A stretch of 8,513 nucleotides of DNA. It comes from Treponema sp. (GTDB taxonomy: Bacteria; Spirochaetota; Spirochaetia; Treponematales; Treponemataceae). The stretch covers positions 1-8,513 of the forward strand of contig JAEDDW010000078.1 in the NCBI GenBank assembly GCA_016293645.1, in the 5' to 3' direction. Shown here piece after piece: positions 1 through 7,278 of the stretch. The first letter of the stretch is position 1, and each line of letters begins with the position of its first letter. A model generated the notes under the pieces. The model searched no databases, was not told the DNA's origin, and was given only the letters and a program-made list of their open reading frames with translations. The position numbers and the translations under genes were made by a program.

Positions 1-1
1 C

Positions 2-77
2 GATCCCGTAGCTCATTTATGGATAGAGCGGCTGCCTCCTAAGCAGCAGGTGGCGAGTTCGAACCCCGCCGGGGTCA
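2..77 (+). tRNA. tRNA-Arg (anticodon CCT)
   Basis: A full cloverleaf can be folded by eye. The acceptor stem is 2-8 with 70-76 (one T-G wobble) and the discriminator is A77. The D stem is 11-14/26-29 with GG in the loop. The anticodon stem is 31-35/43-47, with loop 36-42 and CCT at 38-40. The variable loop has 5 bases. The T stem is 53-57/65-69 with the canonical TTCGAAC loop at 58-64. CCT decodes AGG, so this is the minor arginine tRNA. No CCA is encoded after A77, so the tail must be added by a nucleotidyltransferase. The T stem contains an A56/C66 mismatch. The tRNA promoter lies outside the window. Its own terminator follows 8 bases downstream. Confidence 0.97.
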
Positions 78-84
78 GATTCAG

Positions 85-133
85 GACATTTCAGTAAGAC
101 TGTCATCAAGTTTTACCGGAATGTCTTTTTTTT
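85..133 (+). terminator. Intrinsic terminator of the tRNA-Arg gene
   Basis: Bases 85-100 pair with 110-125 as a 16-step stem: 15 pairs including two G-T wobbles, plus one A/C mismatch at 93/117. The loop is the 9 bases 101-109. The stem is followed immediately by eight T residues (126-133). This is a textbook Rho-independent terminator. It should insulate the following gene from tRNA transcription, so that gene needs its own promoter within 134-177. Confidence 0.88.
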
Positions 134-177
134 CTTTAAATGTGTCATTTTTTTTCAGCGGCCCACAATAATTTAAT

Positions 178-3100
178 ATGAGCATTTTGAAAAAGAATGA
201 GGCTGTACATAGTTCCGTCTATAAAAAAATCCATGCTGCGCTGCTGGTTTTCTTCCTTCCTTTTATGGTCTGGTCTTCCGTTGATTCCAGATCCATTGTC
301 TTGAAAACTGGAACAAGGAAAGAAAAAACTTTCCAGAAAATCATCGATGGCAAAAAAGAAAATATAAAGACCGTGTGCCTTACAGGAATCAGGGAATATG
401 TTTTCAGCGTTGATATCCAACGGATGCATTATTGCATTGCCAGAGTCAACGTAAACGACAGGTCCTCTAAAAAGCCATTGCAAACTGAGATCAAAGGAGC
501 CGCCTTTATTTCAAAGGATGGAAAATCTTTTGTTTTCAAAGATCACCGGTGGAAATACTATGATGGAAAAATAAGTCTGAATGTTCCAAAAGATGAAGAT
601 GTTTTTCCCGTCAGCGATTACAAGACTTCGTTTAGTGATAGAAGAATTTTTGATAAGGGTTTCATTCAGAAAGGAAAGCTTCCTGTAGAACCTTGCGGCA
701 ACCAATCTATATATATCCCTCTTGCAAGTGATCTTGAGTGTGATGTTGCTGATGGAATATTTCTTCTGTGGATGGAAGCAGGAAATGAAAACCTTGTTGC
801 GACGCTTTATCTTTGCAGCCCTTTTTATTCGATGGAGTGGAAGTTCCGTGAAAAAATGGATCTTGAAACACTGGATTCCACTGCGATCGGGGAATACTAT
901 GATATTGTTTTCAATACATTTGCATCGTGCTCGAGAAAATCAGATGGAAAACTTTTTTATAAAATGGATTTTGATTTTTGCGATGTCAATCTTTATGAAC
1001 GGTACTGGCTTGCAAAATATTTTGAGAATTCCATGCATGTGTTTTCTTCTGCCAACAGCCATCTGTCGCAGCCGCTACAAAACAGGAAATTGCTGCCGTT
1101 GAAAGACCGTCATGGACTTACGGATTCCATTGAAACAGTGATGTCCTATGACAAGGATTTTTTTCTGAAAGTTTTGAAGGAAAATGGATTTTTCAGTGAT
1201 GTGTTTGGAAAACAGAGAAATACAATTGGCGCGCAGGATGTTCTTGAATGTTCTGCCGTGATTCCTGATATTGGAATGGTCTCGAAAGGAGATTTTCTTT
1301 TCTGGTATGATGATGATTTTTCAATGTTTGAGACCGCTTTCGTGATAAAGGTCGGTGGATTTGATAAGAAAAAGATTGATCTTGCTTTCTGGGATGATGA
1401 TTCAAATAAAATTGTTGAAAACAGCTGGTTTGAATTTGAAAAAAAACGAGGCGGAAAATTTTTCATGCCGTGCAGGTTGACTGTGGATGACAGGAAAGCT
1501 GGTGGTTTTGTCGTGCCGGAATGGGATTGTCTTGATCCTTCAGTTGAAAGAGGCGTTTTCTGCTTTGATTCCTGCTATGAGGAGACTCAGACTCTTCGAG
1601 ATGAAAATAGATGGAATTTCATACCTAATACTGGAGAATGGCTTGTTGTTGCCAGACCTTCCATTAAGCTTGCCAACAGAGCCGGAATTCCTGTCTCTGG
1701 CAATGAAAAAACTTCCGTTGAGCTTGGAATCATTGACCGCAATCATGATGACTTGAAGCGAGGATATAAAAATATCTGCAACAATTCACAAGGCAGTGCT
1801 TTTTCCGTCGTTCTTGCTTTGAGTGATGGGCGTGAAATTGAGTATGGTTCATTTCACAATGACGGACACAGTCAGTATTCACCTGATATATCATTGAAAG
1901 ACAGGCTGTTCATTACGAAGTCGGGGCGGCTTGCAGTTTACGATGGGGATCTGCGGTTTGAAGTGGATGCGTTGAAGATCAGGCCGTCTTCCAGTGTTGC
2001 ATGGATGAACGGTGATGATTTTATTCTGTCGGCTTCAGTAATCATGGGGAAAGATAGGATCGAAATAGAAAGCAGTGATGAGGATTTTTTTGTCTGCTAT
2101 GACAAGAAAGCACTTTGGAGGGCTAATCTTTATATCAGTACGGATAAAGGAGACTGGAATGACATCCATCCATGGAATGCACCTCCAGAAGGAGATTCTT
2201 ATCAGATCATGGAAAATTCCTGGTGGTCACGTGAATGGGGCTTCAATGACTGGAACATACTTTGCAATGGTGACACTGACTATTCTGCTCTTGGAGAATG
2301 TTCTGCCGGAAATGGAGGACAGGGGGTGGAATTCAGTGGTTATGTTCCATACAGGCGAGAATCGGAAAAAAGTCGTGCAATAGCTGATACCGTCAGCTAT
2401 GACTACAATTATGGAAGGATCAATGCCTGGGATAGTCCTTTTGATTTTGAATACAAGCTTCAGATTCAGAAAAAAAGTCTTGCTTCTCATTTTACCAGTA
2501 CGTGCCGTGAGTTTTTTCCTGAATATGAAAATAACGTTGACTATTTCAAGGATAGCAGGACCATGTCTGTCATGGCTGATGTAAGAAAGAAACTTTTTAC
2601 GCCCGGTATCTTTCCTTTAAATGAAAGTGAAAATATCAATGGCAACAGCGAATATAATTTCAGGTTGTCCAGATGGAATTCAACAGCCTCGCCAAATTTC
2701 ACCTGGAAGTTCCATTGGAAATCTTCAGATGGTAGTGGAGGTTTCATTCCATATGTTCCGGGGGAGGGATGTTTCCTGTATTTCAGGGATGAACTTGATT
2801 CTCAGGTCGGAAGCTACACTGGTGAAGAAAAAGATGTGCTTGAAAAAATGGAAATCGTGACTGAGGCAGGTGCCGGAACTGACTGCATCGGTTTTGCACA
2901 GCGTGCATTCAACTACAGGGAAAGCAGATATAAGTGGATTTCATCATCATCAATGCCTTATGACAGGGCTGAGGGAAATCCAGATCCAGACAGCATCTCA
3001 AGGACGGAACATCCGTTGTCATATCCGTGTTTTGAAAACGGAAATGTGAACTGTCTTGAAGTTGTAAGCTGGATGGATGTCTGCGATGAAAAACCAAGAA

Positions 3101-3534
3101 GTGTCTCATACTACGAGAACTTACCTGGAGATCACGATGACTTTGAAAGACCTGATGCAGGAAAATTTGAGGAGACCAGAAAAAAATTCCTGACCATTAT
3201 ACCTGGGGATGTGATAACTTATGGGAAAGATCTTCCTGGTGACAGGGAAAATGTCGAAAGATCCAGGGCACATATCGGTATCATAAATTCTGTTGATTAT
3301 GCGGCTATTAGAAAAGCCCGATGTTATTACGATTTTTTCAAGGCAATAGAAGTAATTGAATCTGGATATTCAGGATTCATTTTCAATGTTGCCAGGAGAA
3401 AAGCCTGTGATGGCAATTCCGAAAATCACATGAAGTATGCCGGTGATGGAAAATGTTCCAACTGGTATCAGAAAGAGGATGGAGGGTATCTCAGGTTAAG
3501 GGCCTGGTCCATCCAGCGACTGGAGGTTGAATGA
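178..3534 (+). CDS. Large exported protein with C-terminal NlpC/P60-like (papain-fold) module
   Basis: The product has 1118 residues. Residues 1-17 are basic, 18-33 form a hydrophobic core, and cleavage is likely near S33-S37, so export to the periplasm or cell surface is predicted. No lipobox is seen. The body is rich in aromatic residues, Asp, Ser and Gly, and looks beta-rich with no further membrane segments. The C-terminus carries NlpC/P60-style motifs: TDCIGF with candidate nucleophile C903, a PGD turn at 1009-1011, AHIGII with candidate base H1032, and a strand ending in E1061. This suggests a cell-wall peptidase, amidase or related thiol enzyme; substrate is unknown. The Cys-His spacing of 129 residues is much longer than usual for the family, implying an insertion. 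Residues 322-417 may be a degenerate second copy. The rest of the protein is unrecognised. ATG at 178 has no Shine-Dalgarno; an in-frame TTG at 187 is an alternative. Arginine is mostly AGA/AGG. The next gene overlaps its stop. Confidence 0.9.
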   Translation: MSILKKNEAVHSSVYKKIHAALLVFFLPFMVWSSVDSRSIVLKTGTRKEKTFQKIIDGKKENIKTVCLTGIREYVFSVDIQRMHYCIARVNVNDRSSKKPLQTEIKGAAFISKDGKSFVFKDHRWKYYDGKISLNVPKDEDVFPVSDYKTSFSDRRIFDKGFIQKGKLPVEPCGNQSIYIPLASDLECDVADGIFLLWMEAGNENLVATLYLCSPFYSMEWKFREKMDLETLDSTAIGEYYDIVFNTFASCSRKSDGKLFYKMDFDFCDVNLYERYWLAKYFENSMHVFSSANSHLSQPLQNRKLLPLKDRHGLTDSIETVMSYDKDFFLKVLKENGFFSDVFGKQRNTIGAQDVLECSAVIPDIGMVSKGDFLFWYDDDFSMFETAFVIKVGGFDKKKIDLAFWDDDSNKIVENSWFEFEKKRGGKFFMPCRLTVDDRKAGGFVVPEWDCLDPSVERGVFCFDSCYEETQTLRDENRWNFIPNTGEWLVVARPSIKLANRAGIPVSGNEKTSVELGIIDRNHDDLKRGYKNICNNSQGSAFSVVLALSDGREIEYGSFHNDGHSQYSPDISLKDRLFITKSGRLAVYDGDLRFEVDALKIRPSSSVAWMNGDDFILSASVIMGKDRIEIESSDEDFFVCYDKKALWRANLYISTDKGDWNDIHPWNAPPEGDSYQIMENSWWSREWGFNDWNILCNGDTDYSALGECSAGNGGQGVEFSGYVPYRRESEKSRAIADTVSYDYNYGRINAWDSPFDFEYKLQIQKKSLASHFTSTCREFFPEYENNVDYFKDSRTMSVMADVRKKLFTPGIFPLNESENINGNSEYNFRLSRWNSTASPNFTWKFHWKSSDGSGGFIPYVPGEGCFLYFRDELDSQVGSYTGEEKDVLEKMEIVTEAGAGTDCIGFAQRAFNYRESRYKWISSSSMPYDRAEGNPDPDSISRTEHPLSYPCFENGNVNCLEVVSWMDVCDEKPRSVSYYENLPGDHDDFERPDAGKFEETRKKFLTIIPGDVITYGKDLPGDRENVERSRAHIGIINSVDYAAIRKARCYYDFFKAIEVIESGYSGFIFNVARRKACDGNSENHMKYAGDGKCSNWYQKEDGGYLRLRAWSIQRLEVE
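3522..3526 (+). promoter_or_regulatory. Ribosome binding site inside the upstream gene, deciding the next start
   Basis: GGAGG lies in the last codons of the 1118-residue gene. It is 4 bases from the ATG at 3531 and 7 bases from the ATG at 3534. The second spacing is closer to the usual optimum, so translation may start at 3534, using a TGATG stop/start overlap, rather than at 3531. Either way the two genes are translationally coupled. Confidence 0.75.
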
Positions 3535-4421
3535 TGAAAAAAAGGTTTATTGGACTTTTGCTTTCGGCAATCTGTGTTTCCGCGGTTTTTTGTGGTGACT
3601 TCAAGTTCTGCCAGAATTTTCCGGTGGATGACAATCTGTTCTGGTATCCTGGATTTGTCCAGGGCAGTTACTATGAGGATATTCCTTATTTCTATCTGAG
3701 TATCATTGATTTCCGTATCAACCAGGAATACCTTGAAATTACGGTAAATCCAAATATTGATGACATGAATGCCAGAAAGAAGGAACAAAAGTATCTCTGC
3801 TATAAAAAATCAGGAAGATCCTATGTTCCGTGTGAAAGAACCAAGGAATTTGAAGCATCTTTTGCAGGCGGAAAACCTGCTCATGTATACAAGTGGCATG
3901 ATTCTTTCATCGAGAACATCAACGGCAAGGAAAGAATCATTACGGAAGAAGAATTTGAAGAACTCTCGATGCTTGAAGGGCCGGAATTTACGGTTGAAGG
4001 TGATAAGCTCATATCAAGCTATGGATCTTCATACAAAATAGATTTCATAAACAGTTCCAGACATGAAAATGATGACGGATATTCTCTAGGAAGGGATAAG
4101 GCGGGTCTTCTGTATTACATCAGTGTCAAACGCGGTGAGGATTCGGACTATAAGGACAATTATAAATTTGATGCAGTGTTGAAAATAGTAAATCCTTCCA
4201 CAAAGAAAGGATGCTTCATCAACATTCCTAAAGGACAGATATATACCTTTGTAAAGCATTTTAAACCCTATGATGATTGCGTAAGTGTTGATGTTGATTT
4301 CTATTCAGTTGATTACGATACAGGTGATGTGTATATGTTGAATCTCTCGGGAGACAATAAACGATGGGAACTGAGTGTGGTGAATAATATCTGGAAAGAG
4401 ATGATTGGAGGCAACTATTAA
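3531..4421 (+). CDS. Exported protein of unknown function, coupled to the NlpC/P60-like protein
   Basis: The product has 296 residues from ATG 3531, or 295 from the tandem ATG at 3534, which has better spacing from GGAGG at 3522-3526. An N-terminal signal peptide is clear: basic MMKKR, then a hydrophobic core at residues 6-20. Likely signal peptidase I sites are after A18 or C21. C21 follows Phe, which does not fit a lipobox, so a lipoprotein is unlikely though not excluded. The mature part is rich in Tyr, Phe, Asp and Lys. An aromatic segment lies around residues 38-62, a Glu-rich helix-like stretch around 133-150, and alternating beta-type sequence after that. No family is recognised. The stop/start overlap with the preceding gene implies co-expression at a set ratio. 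It could be a partner, inhibitor or cell-surface companion of that protein, but this is inferred from position only. Confidence 0.88.
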   Translation: MMKKRFIGLLLSAICVSAVFCGDFKFCQNFPVDDNLFWYPGFVQGSYYEDIPYFYLSIIDFRINQEYLEITVNPNIDDMNARKKEQKYLCYKKSGRSYVPCERTKEFEASFAGGKPAHVYKWHDSFIENINGKERIITEEEFEELSMLEGPEFTVEGDKLISSYGSSYKIDFINSSRHENDDGYSLGRDKAGLLYYISVKRGEDSDYKDNYKFDAVLKIVNPSTKKGCFINIPKGQIYTFVKHFKPYDDCVSVDVDFYSVDYDTGDVYMLNLSGDNKRWELSVVNNIWKEMIGGNY

Positions 4422-4429
4422 TGAACAGG

Positions 4430-4455
4430 TCTGGGGAATGGAATTATTCCTCAGA
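4430..4455 (+). terminator. Hairpin between convergent genes, probable terminator
   Basis: Bases 4430-4439 pair with 4446-4455 over ten positions (one G-T wobble) around the 6-base loop 4440-4445. The stem starts 8 bases after the stop of the 296-residue gene. The plus strand then reads into a T-rich stretch (4458-4481) interrupted by C and G, so the U-tract is imperfect for plus-strand termination. On the minus strand the sequence after the hairpin is not T-rich. The 3' arm and half the loop lie within the last codons of the convergent minus-strand gene, so the hairpin also sits at the end of that transcript. Confidence 0.55.
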
Positions 4456-4659
4456 GGCTTCTTCGTTTTCTTCCTTTTTTTCAGCAGCAGGGGCCGGTGC
4501 CGGGGCCGCTTTCTTTACCTTGATACGGGGAGGTCGTTTTCTGTATTTAACAACATAACTTCCTGTCATCATGAATACAATTGAAAAAACTGCTATAAAC
4601 AGTACGCGCCAGTCGCAGAGAACTTTTATTGAAAGTGACAGGAGTTCCATAGTGCTCAT
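4444..4659 (-). CDS. Small single-pass membrane protein with charged C-terminal tail
   Basis: The product has 71 residues. Residues 19-37 form one hydrophobic transmembrane helix, followed by a strongly basic stretch (38-50), an Ala-Pro repeat (51-59) and a Glu-rich end (60-71). By the positive-inside rule the tail is cytoplasmic and the short N-terminus is outside. This ordered architecture is unlikely by chance and supports a real gene despite its size. ATG 4659 lacks a clear Shine-Dalgarno, and an in-frame ATG at 4650 is possible. The frame stays open upstream: AAGAGG (plus-strand 4715-4720) precedes an in-frame ATT (4708-4710), which would add 17 mostly basic residues if that rare start were used. 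A TATAGT -10-like hexamer reads leftward at 4729-4734. The gene is divergent from the 582-residue gene. Function is unknown; a membrane anchor or scaffold is a guess. Confidence 0.72.
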   Translation of the reverse strand: MSTMELLSLSIKVLCDWRVLFIAVFSIVFMMTGSYVVKYRKRPPRIKVKKAAPAPAPAAEKKEENEEASEE

Positions 4660-4702
4660 AAGAGCATTATCGGTCTGAAATTCCAGTTTCTTAAGTCTTC
4701 TC

Positions 4703-4731
4703 TTTACAATTGTTCCTCTTGGCCTTAAACT
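4703..4731 (+). promoter_or_regulatory. Possible promoter of the 582-residue protein / pgeF operon
   Basis: TTTACA (4703-4708) is a 5/6 match to the sigma-70 -35 box. After a 17-base spacer, TAAACT (4726-4731) is a weaker 4/6 -10 match. Transcription would start at about 4737-4739, on the ATG at 4738, consistent with the absence of a Shine-Dalgarno. The alternative -10 TATAAC (4731-4736) would start transcription inside the gene. The 78-base divergent region must also hold the promoter of the minus-strand gene, for which TATAGT on the minus strand (4734-4729) is a candidate. All these matches are short and AT-rich, so chance is a real possibility. Confidence 0.33.
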
Positions 4732-4737
4732 ATAACC

Positions 4738-6486
4738 ATGGATTATAAGAAAGATAAAGGAAATAAGAGCAACTTTGATATACTTGCTTCTGATCTTACG
4801 AAAAAAGAAAGGAAGGATTTCCTAAATAAAATCAATCCTGCAGACATAGAGATAAAAATTCCCACGGCAGAGGAATCCAGGGCTAGAATGGAGGCTGAGG
4901 ATGAAAAGGAACTTGCCGCCAATACAAAAAAAGGACTTGAAAAGAAATTCAAGGAGGAGCCTTTCCTCAAAAAATTTGTTGTCTGGGTAAAATCACTCTT
5001 TCTAAATGTCAGCGTTGAGGAACTTTATAACAATGCTGTCGTAAATGCCCTTGCAAAACAGATTGAACGCGTCTATCCGGGCTTGATAAACTACAGGCAC
5101 AGGTATTTTGCCAGCAAAATGTACCAGCAGCTCTCAGACTTGAAAATTGCACAGGATTTTTTCAAGGACAAGATCATCAGCATGGAAGCTGACAGCGGAG
5201 TCTTTTACTATCTTCTTGCAGACACCCTGATGCCGGCCTACATGGAAGAGATAAAAAAGATCTGTGATCCATTCCAGTATTCTCTGGACAGGCCTCTGGG
5301 GCAGGATACACGAACCACACTCCTGAATAGGCTCGATGAAAAACTTGCGGCGATTCCTTTGGATGTGAAAAACAAGATTTCAGTCTATGCTCAGTCTTAT
5401 GAATGGCTAAGAATGTTCTGCAAGATTCCGTTGGATTCCATGATGAGCAAGTTTTCCGTCTCGTCGGAAGGCAGATCCTGTCTGTTTGTCCAGATCCGGC
5501 ATGATTTCAATGACATCGCCAGAATAATCTCAGCTCCAGTTTCCTTTGCTGACGAATTTTTCAAAAGCCTGTTTCTTTCTTCAGAAAACCAGGCGGACTG
5601 GTGGAATCCTTCAGGTCTTTCACTTGATCAGGATGAACTTTTAAAGCAGGTTGAATCTGCATCCGCAGAAATTTCCAATGTCAACATTTTCTCTAAAAAT
5701 GTGCCGGTAAAGGTTTTGGGAAAAATTGTTCACGGAAATTCACTTTATGTTCCTGAACTTTTTTCACCAGGGGATAACTGGTTCCAGAAATTCAGGGAGA
5801 CCTGGCGTACTATTTTTGACAGAAGGTGGCGCGTCTGGAACAAGGAGTTCAAGAAGGAAGAGTTGAAAAAGAAATTGAAGATATTCTTCAGTCTCAATGA
5901 TTTCCAGAAATTCCCGTATCATCCATGGAGAAAATATTCTCTGGATTTTCCTTTTGAATATGATCTATCGCTTGGTTTTGTGAACTACTACATGAAACAG
6001 GAATATTCAAAGTATGCGACTTTTCTCAATGTTGTGACTCTTGAAGGTGATTTCCAGATAAAGGAAAATCGTCATGAGTTTACTGATCTTGTTGCTGATT
6101 TCAACGGAATTATGGATTCCATCGACATTCTTGTTCAGCAGGTTTCTGTGGGCGGTGAATTTGGAGCTGAATTCATGAGATACGAGTCTTCAATTAAGAA
6201 CAAAAGCCACAGAGAAAAGCTTCAGACCGTAGTTGATGAAATCGAAGAGTCCGCAGCTAAAGTGGTTGATGTTTTCATAAGCGCCTGCCACAAATCCGAA
6301 ATTCTCATAAAGGCTATGCTTGGTGAACACACTACGGTCTATTATGGTCCGCTTACAAACCTCAATAAGATTATGGGCAGAGACAACAGGGAATTCAGAC
6401 AGGCTCTTGAAAAGTTCTCGCACAGCGTGAAGTATGCCTCTGAAATTATGACCGGCATCAGGGAAGTTGATACTTTTAAAATATGA
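4738..6486 (+). CDS. Cytoplasmic alpha-helical protein of unknown function, spirochaete-type (possibly DUF5312)
   Basis: The product has 582 residues with no signal peptide and no convincing transmembrane helix. The first 75 residues are highly charged (Lys/Glu/Asp), likely flexible or coiled. Residues 77-90 form a short aromatic/hydrophobic patch (FVVWVKSLFL at 80-89) that could be an amphipathic membrane-associating helix. The remainder is mostly helical, with charged Lys-Glu stretches near the middle followed by aromatic segments. From memory it resembles an uncharacterised spirochaetal family, perhaps DUF5312; I cannot confirm this by search. No catalytic motif is visible. ATG 4738 is the first start after an in-frame TAA at 4726-4728 and has no Shine-Dalgarno; the next Met is residue 51. 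The stop overlaps the start of pgeF by ATGA, so the two are coupled and may share a cell-envelope-related role. That link is inference only. Confidence 0.9.
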   Translation: MDYKKDKGNKSNFDILASDLTKKERKDFLNKINPADIEIKIPTAEESRARMEAEDEKELAANTKKGLEKKFKEEPFLKKFVVWVKSLFLNVSVEELYNNAVVNALAKQIERVYPGLINYRHRYFASKMYQQLSDLKIAQDFFKDKIISMEADSGVFYYLLADTLMPAYMEEIKKICDPFQYSLDRPLGQDTRTTLLNRLDEKLAAIPLDVKNKISVYAQSYEWLRMFCKIPLDSMMSKFSVSSEGRSCLFVQIRHDFNDIARIISAPVSFADEFFKSLFLSSENQADWWNPSGLSLDQDELLKQVESASAEISNVNIFSKNVPVKVLGKIVHGNSLYVPELFSPGDNWFQKFRETWRTIFDRRWRVWNKEFKKEELKKKLKIFFSLNDFQKFPYHPWRKYSLDFPFEYDLSLGFVNYYMKQEYSKYATFLNVVTLEGDFQIKENRHEFTDLVADFNGIMDSIDILVQQVSVGGEFGAEFMRYESSIKNKSHREKLQTVVDEIEESAAKVVDVFISACHKSEILIKAMLGEHTTVYYGPLTNLNKIMGRDNREFRQALEKFSHSVKYASEIMTGIREVDTFKI

Positions 6487-7259
6487 TTGATGTGATTCAA
6501 AAAAAATTCATTCATGGTGGAAATGTTGTGGATGATGGTCCCCAGTGGGGAATGACAAAACTATCCAGCGGTTCAATGCGCTTCAGATGGAATGAAACCA
6601 ATGAGGTCAGGGATTCTTTTCTTGCTGAACTCTCAGGTCCGTCCAAAAAAACTGCTGCCGTTGAACTGATCCATTCCAAGATTATCTACGATATTGATTT
6701 TCCTCAGCAGACGGAACTAAAACAGGGAGATGGCATTTTAACCAGGAATAAAGATATTGTTCCGGTTGTGACTGTCGCTGACTGCATGCCTCTGTTCATC
6801 TATGATCTATCCAGCGGAACTTTCGGGGCCCTTCATTCCGGCTGGAGAGGTACTGGGATTGTTGGAGAAGCTGTTTCCATGATTCGTGAAAAATATGGAT
6901 CAAAGCCACAGGACATCTGTGTTGCCATTGGTCCTCACATCGGAGACTGCTGCTACAACATCACTAAAGAGCGTGCGGAATATTTTTGCGATAATTTTGG
7001 TTCCGCCTGTGTAAATAAAATAGATGATGACAACTGGGCCCTTTCACTTACTAAGGCTAATCTTGATGTCCTTGAAAAATGCGGCGTCCCTGCGGACAAC
7101 ATCACGGTTATGGACGAATGCACATGCTGCCGGAAAGAAAATGGTGTTTTCAAATTCGGTTCCTTTAGAAGGCAGACTATGGGACTTCCTGATGGAATTC
7201 CTCTTGAGGAAAGACTGAAGAAGTTTACGGTTCAGGCTGCGTTTACCATCTGGAAATAG
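6483..7259 (+). CDS. pgeF: Peptidoglycan editing factor PgeF (YfiH, laccase-domain family)
   Basis: The product has 258 residues, the usual length for this cytoplasmic family (formerly DUF152, multicopper polyphenol oxidase type). The metal-binding/catalytic triad is present: H64 in LIHS, C101 in VADCMP, and H118 in HSGWRG. Other hallmarks are IGPHIGDCCYNI (149-160), the DECTCC motif (211-216) and the FGSFRR terminus of the domain (225-230). Family members act as purine nucleoside hydrolytic/phosphorolytic enzymes. In E. coli, PgeF (YfiH) keeps L-Ser out of the L-Ala position of UDP-MurNAc peptides. Which activity dominates here cannot be told. The start overlaps the upstream stop by ATGA with no nearby Shine-Dalgarno, so translation probably depends on re-initiation by ribosomes finishing the 582-residue gene. 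No hairpin terminator is seen after the stop. Confidence 0.96.
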   Translation: MIDVIQKKFIHGGNVVDDGPQWGMTKLSSGSMRFRWNETNEVRDSFLAELSGPSKKTAAVELIHSKIIYDIDFPQQTELKQGDGILTRNKDIVPVVTVADCMPLFIYDLSSGTFGALHSGWRGTGIVGEAVSMIREKYGSKPQDICVAIGPHIGDCCYNITKERAEYFCDNFGSACVNKIDDDNWALSLTKANLDVLEKCGVPADNITVMDECTCCRKENGVFKFGSFRRQTMGLPDGIPLEERLKKFTVQAAFTIWK

Positions 7260-7278
7260 AAAAACTGACTACTTTTAT

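Noticed and set aside
58..77. tRNA 3' end as an integration (att) site for a mobile island carrying the first operon
   Set aside because: No second copy of the tRNA 3' end, integrase or phage gene is seen in the window, and the operon shows no clear sign of transfer beyond codon choice typical of low expression.
148..155. Second T run after the tRNA terminator
   Set aside because: No stem precedes it directly; it is AT-rich leader sequence and not a second terminator.
722..1102. 126-residue plus-strand open frame inside the first gene, and the similar frames at 2075-2383 and 3769-4041
   Set aside because: Alternative-frame shadows of the real genes with no ribosome site, no family resemblance and unlikely composition.
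3588..3596. Lipobox at C21 of the 296-residue protein
   Set aside because: The residue before Cys is Phe and the -3 position is Ala, which does not fit even a relaxed spirochaetal lipobox; ordinary signal peptidase cleavage is more likely.
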